This document shows positions 63,698 to 64,000 of a stretch of 64,000 nt of DNA, piece after piece. The translations under genes and the position numbers were made by a program. Position 1 is the stretch's first letter, and the number at the start of each line of letters is the position of its first letter. Below the pieces are notes generated by a model. The model had not been told where the DNA came from, searched no databases, and saw only the letters and a list, made by a program, of their open reading frames with translations. Source of the DNA: Desulfamplus sp964425195 (GTDB taxonomy: Bacteria; Desulfobacterota; Desulfobacteria; Desulfobacterales; Desulfobacteraceae); contig CAYRLG010000011.1 of the NCBI GenBank assembly GCA_964425195.1, forward strand, positions 1 through 64,000, written 5' to 3'.

Positions 63698-64000
63698 ATG
63701 AAAAAAGTAACCATTATTATTGCTGCTGTTCTGTGCTCTCTAATTCTATCTGCAGGGGTGTTTTCCACACATTGTTTGGCAGAAGAAAAAGTTATTGTAG
63801 CTGCTTCAGACCCATATCCACCCTTTACAGATCCAACAGACCCTAAGGAAGGGCTTTCGCTTGTAATTATTAGAGCTGCATACAAAACCCAAGGATATAC
63901 TGTTAAAATGGAATTTGTCCCTTGGGCAAGAGCTGAGGCTCTTACAGCGGAAGGGAAATATGACATTTTACCTAATACTTGGATGAACGAAAAACGTAAA
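63698..64000 (+). CDS. Periplasmic solute-binding protein, partial (runs off the window)
   Basis: The first 101 codons of a type 3 solute-binding protein. A signal peptide (KKVTIIIAAVLCSLILSAG) ends near CLA-EE. The mature start VIVAASDPYPPFTDPTDP is typical of amino-acid-type binding proteins (SBP_bac_3). The Cys before the cleavage site could also be a lipobox variant. AAAGGAG lies 8 nt before the ATG. The 3' end and its transporter partners are outside the window. Confidence 0.85.
   Translation, partial: MKKVTIIIAAVLCSLILSAGVFSTHCLAEEKVIVAASDPYPPFTDPTDPKEGLSLVIIRAAYKTQGYTVKMEFVPWARAEALTAEGKYDILPNTWMNEKRK

Noticed and set aside
63610..63966. A minus-strand frame over the start of the solute-binding protein
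   Set aside because: The plus strand shows a signal peptide, ribosome binding site and the SBP pattern.

Overview
The window is AT-rich bacterial chromosome from an anaerobe, most likely a Desulfobacterota (Desulfobacterales-like) sulfate reducer or a close relative. The main support is a complete bacterial-type CO dehydrogenase/acetyl-CoA synthase operon with formate-THF ligase and FolD beside it. A fused CbiMN nickel/cobalt transporter, a split NAD(P) transhydrogenase, sigma-54 regulation, a lysine 2,3-aminomutase family enzyme and a flagellin gene fit that reading. The species cannot be fixed from the sequence alone. I see no rRNA, tRNA, CRISPR array, prophage or insertion sequence; it reads as an ordinary core chromosome with several unusual modules.

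Layout. 1-1280: an anti-sigma-factor antagonist and a small lipoprotein. 1343-4149 (minus): nickel/cobalt ECF transporter cbiMN-cbiQ-cbiO, preceded by an operator-like nested hairpin. 4516-8078 (minus): a HEAT-like protein, then pntAa-pntAb-pntB. 8424-12432 (minus): RpiR-type regulator, KamA-family radical SAM aminomutase and a sigma-54 activator. 13023-22248 (plus): amtB, a class II amidotransferase, a fused GXGXG/FMN glutamate-synthase-like protein with a second barrel-like domain, a type III glutamine synthetase, then a corrinoid protein and a methyl-THF:corrinoid methyltransferase. 22454-24310: typA/bipA.

24423-28697: a large secreted beta-propeller protein and a zinc-ribbon/HEAT protein. 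28770-36532 (minus): a housekeeping run rplU-rpmA-obg-proB-proA-nadD-rsfS-gpmI plus a small HsdR-N-like protein. 36697-46582 (minus): acsD-cooS-acsB-acsC-acsE, an unknown 99-residue protein and cooC. 47140-49941 (plus): fhs and folD. 50067-58891: orphan PfaD, glutathione peroxidase, YkgJ-like protein, XerD, a flagellin with a solenoid-like insert under a sigma-28 promoter, and a CHASE2 cyclase. 59069-64000 (plus): TIGR02757 protein, an APH/P-loop kinase fusion, a tandem universal stress protein, two small overlapping genes and the start of a solute-binding protein.

How it fits together: the folate branch (Fhs, FolD), the methyltransferase AcsE, the corrinoid protein AcsCD and CODH/ACS make up most of a Wood-Ljungdahl pathway; MetF and formate dehydrogenase are not in the window. 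The metal transporter could supply nickel to the A- and C-clusters or cobalt to corrinoids. The amtB/GlxBCD-like/type III GS cluster resembles gene sets used for N-methylglutamate and gamma-glutamylmethylamide in methylotrophs. It lies beside a corrinoid methyltransferase pair that lacks its substrate-specific partner, so a link to methylated amines or betaines is the most interesting hypothesis here. A second theme is a family of about 28-bp GTAG...CTAC palindromes in several intergenic gaps, often close to a stop codon.
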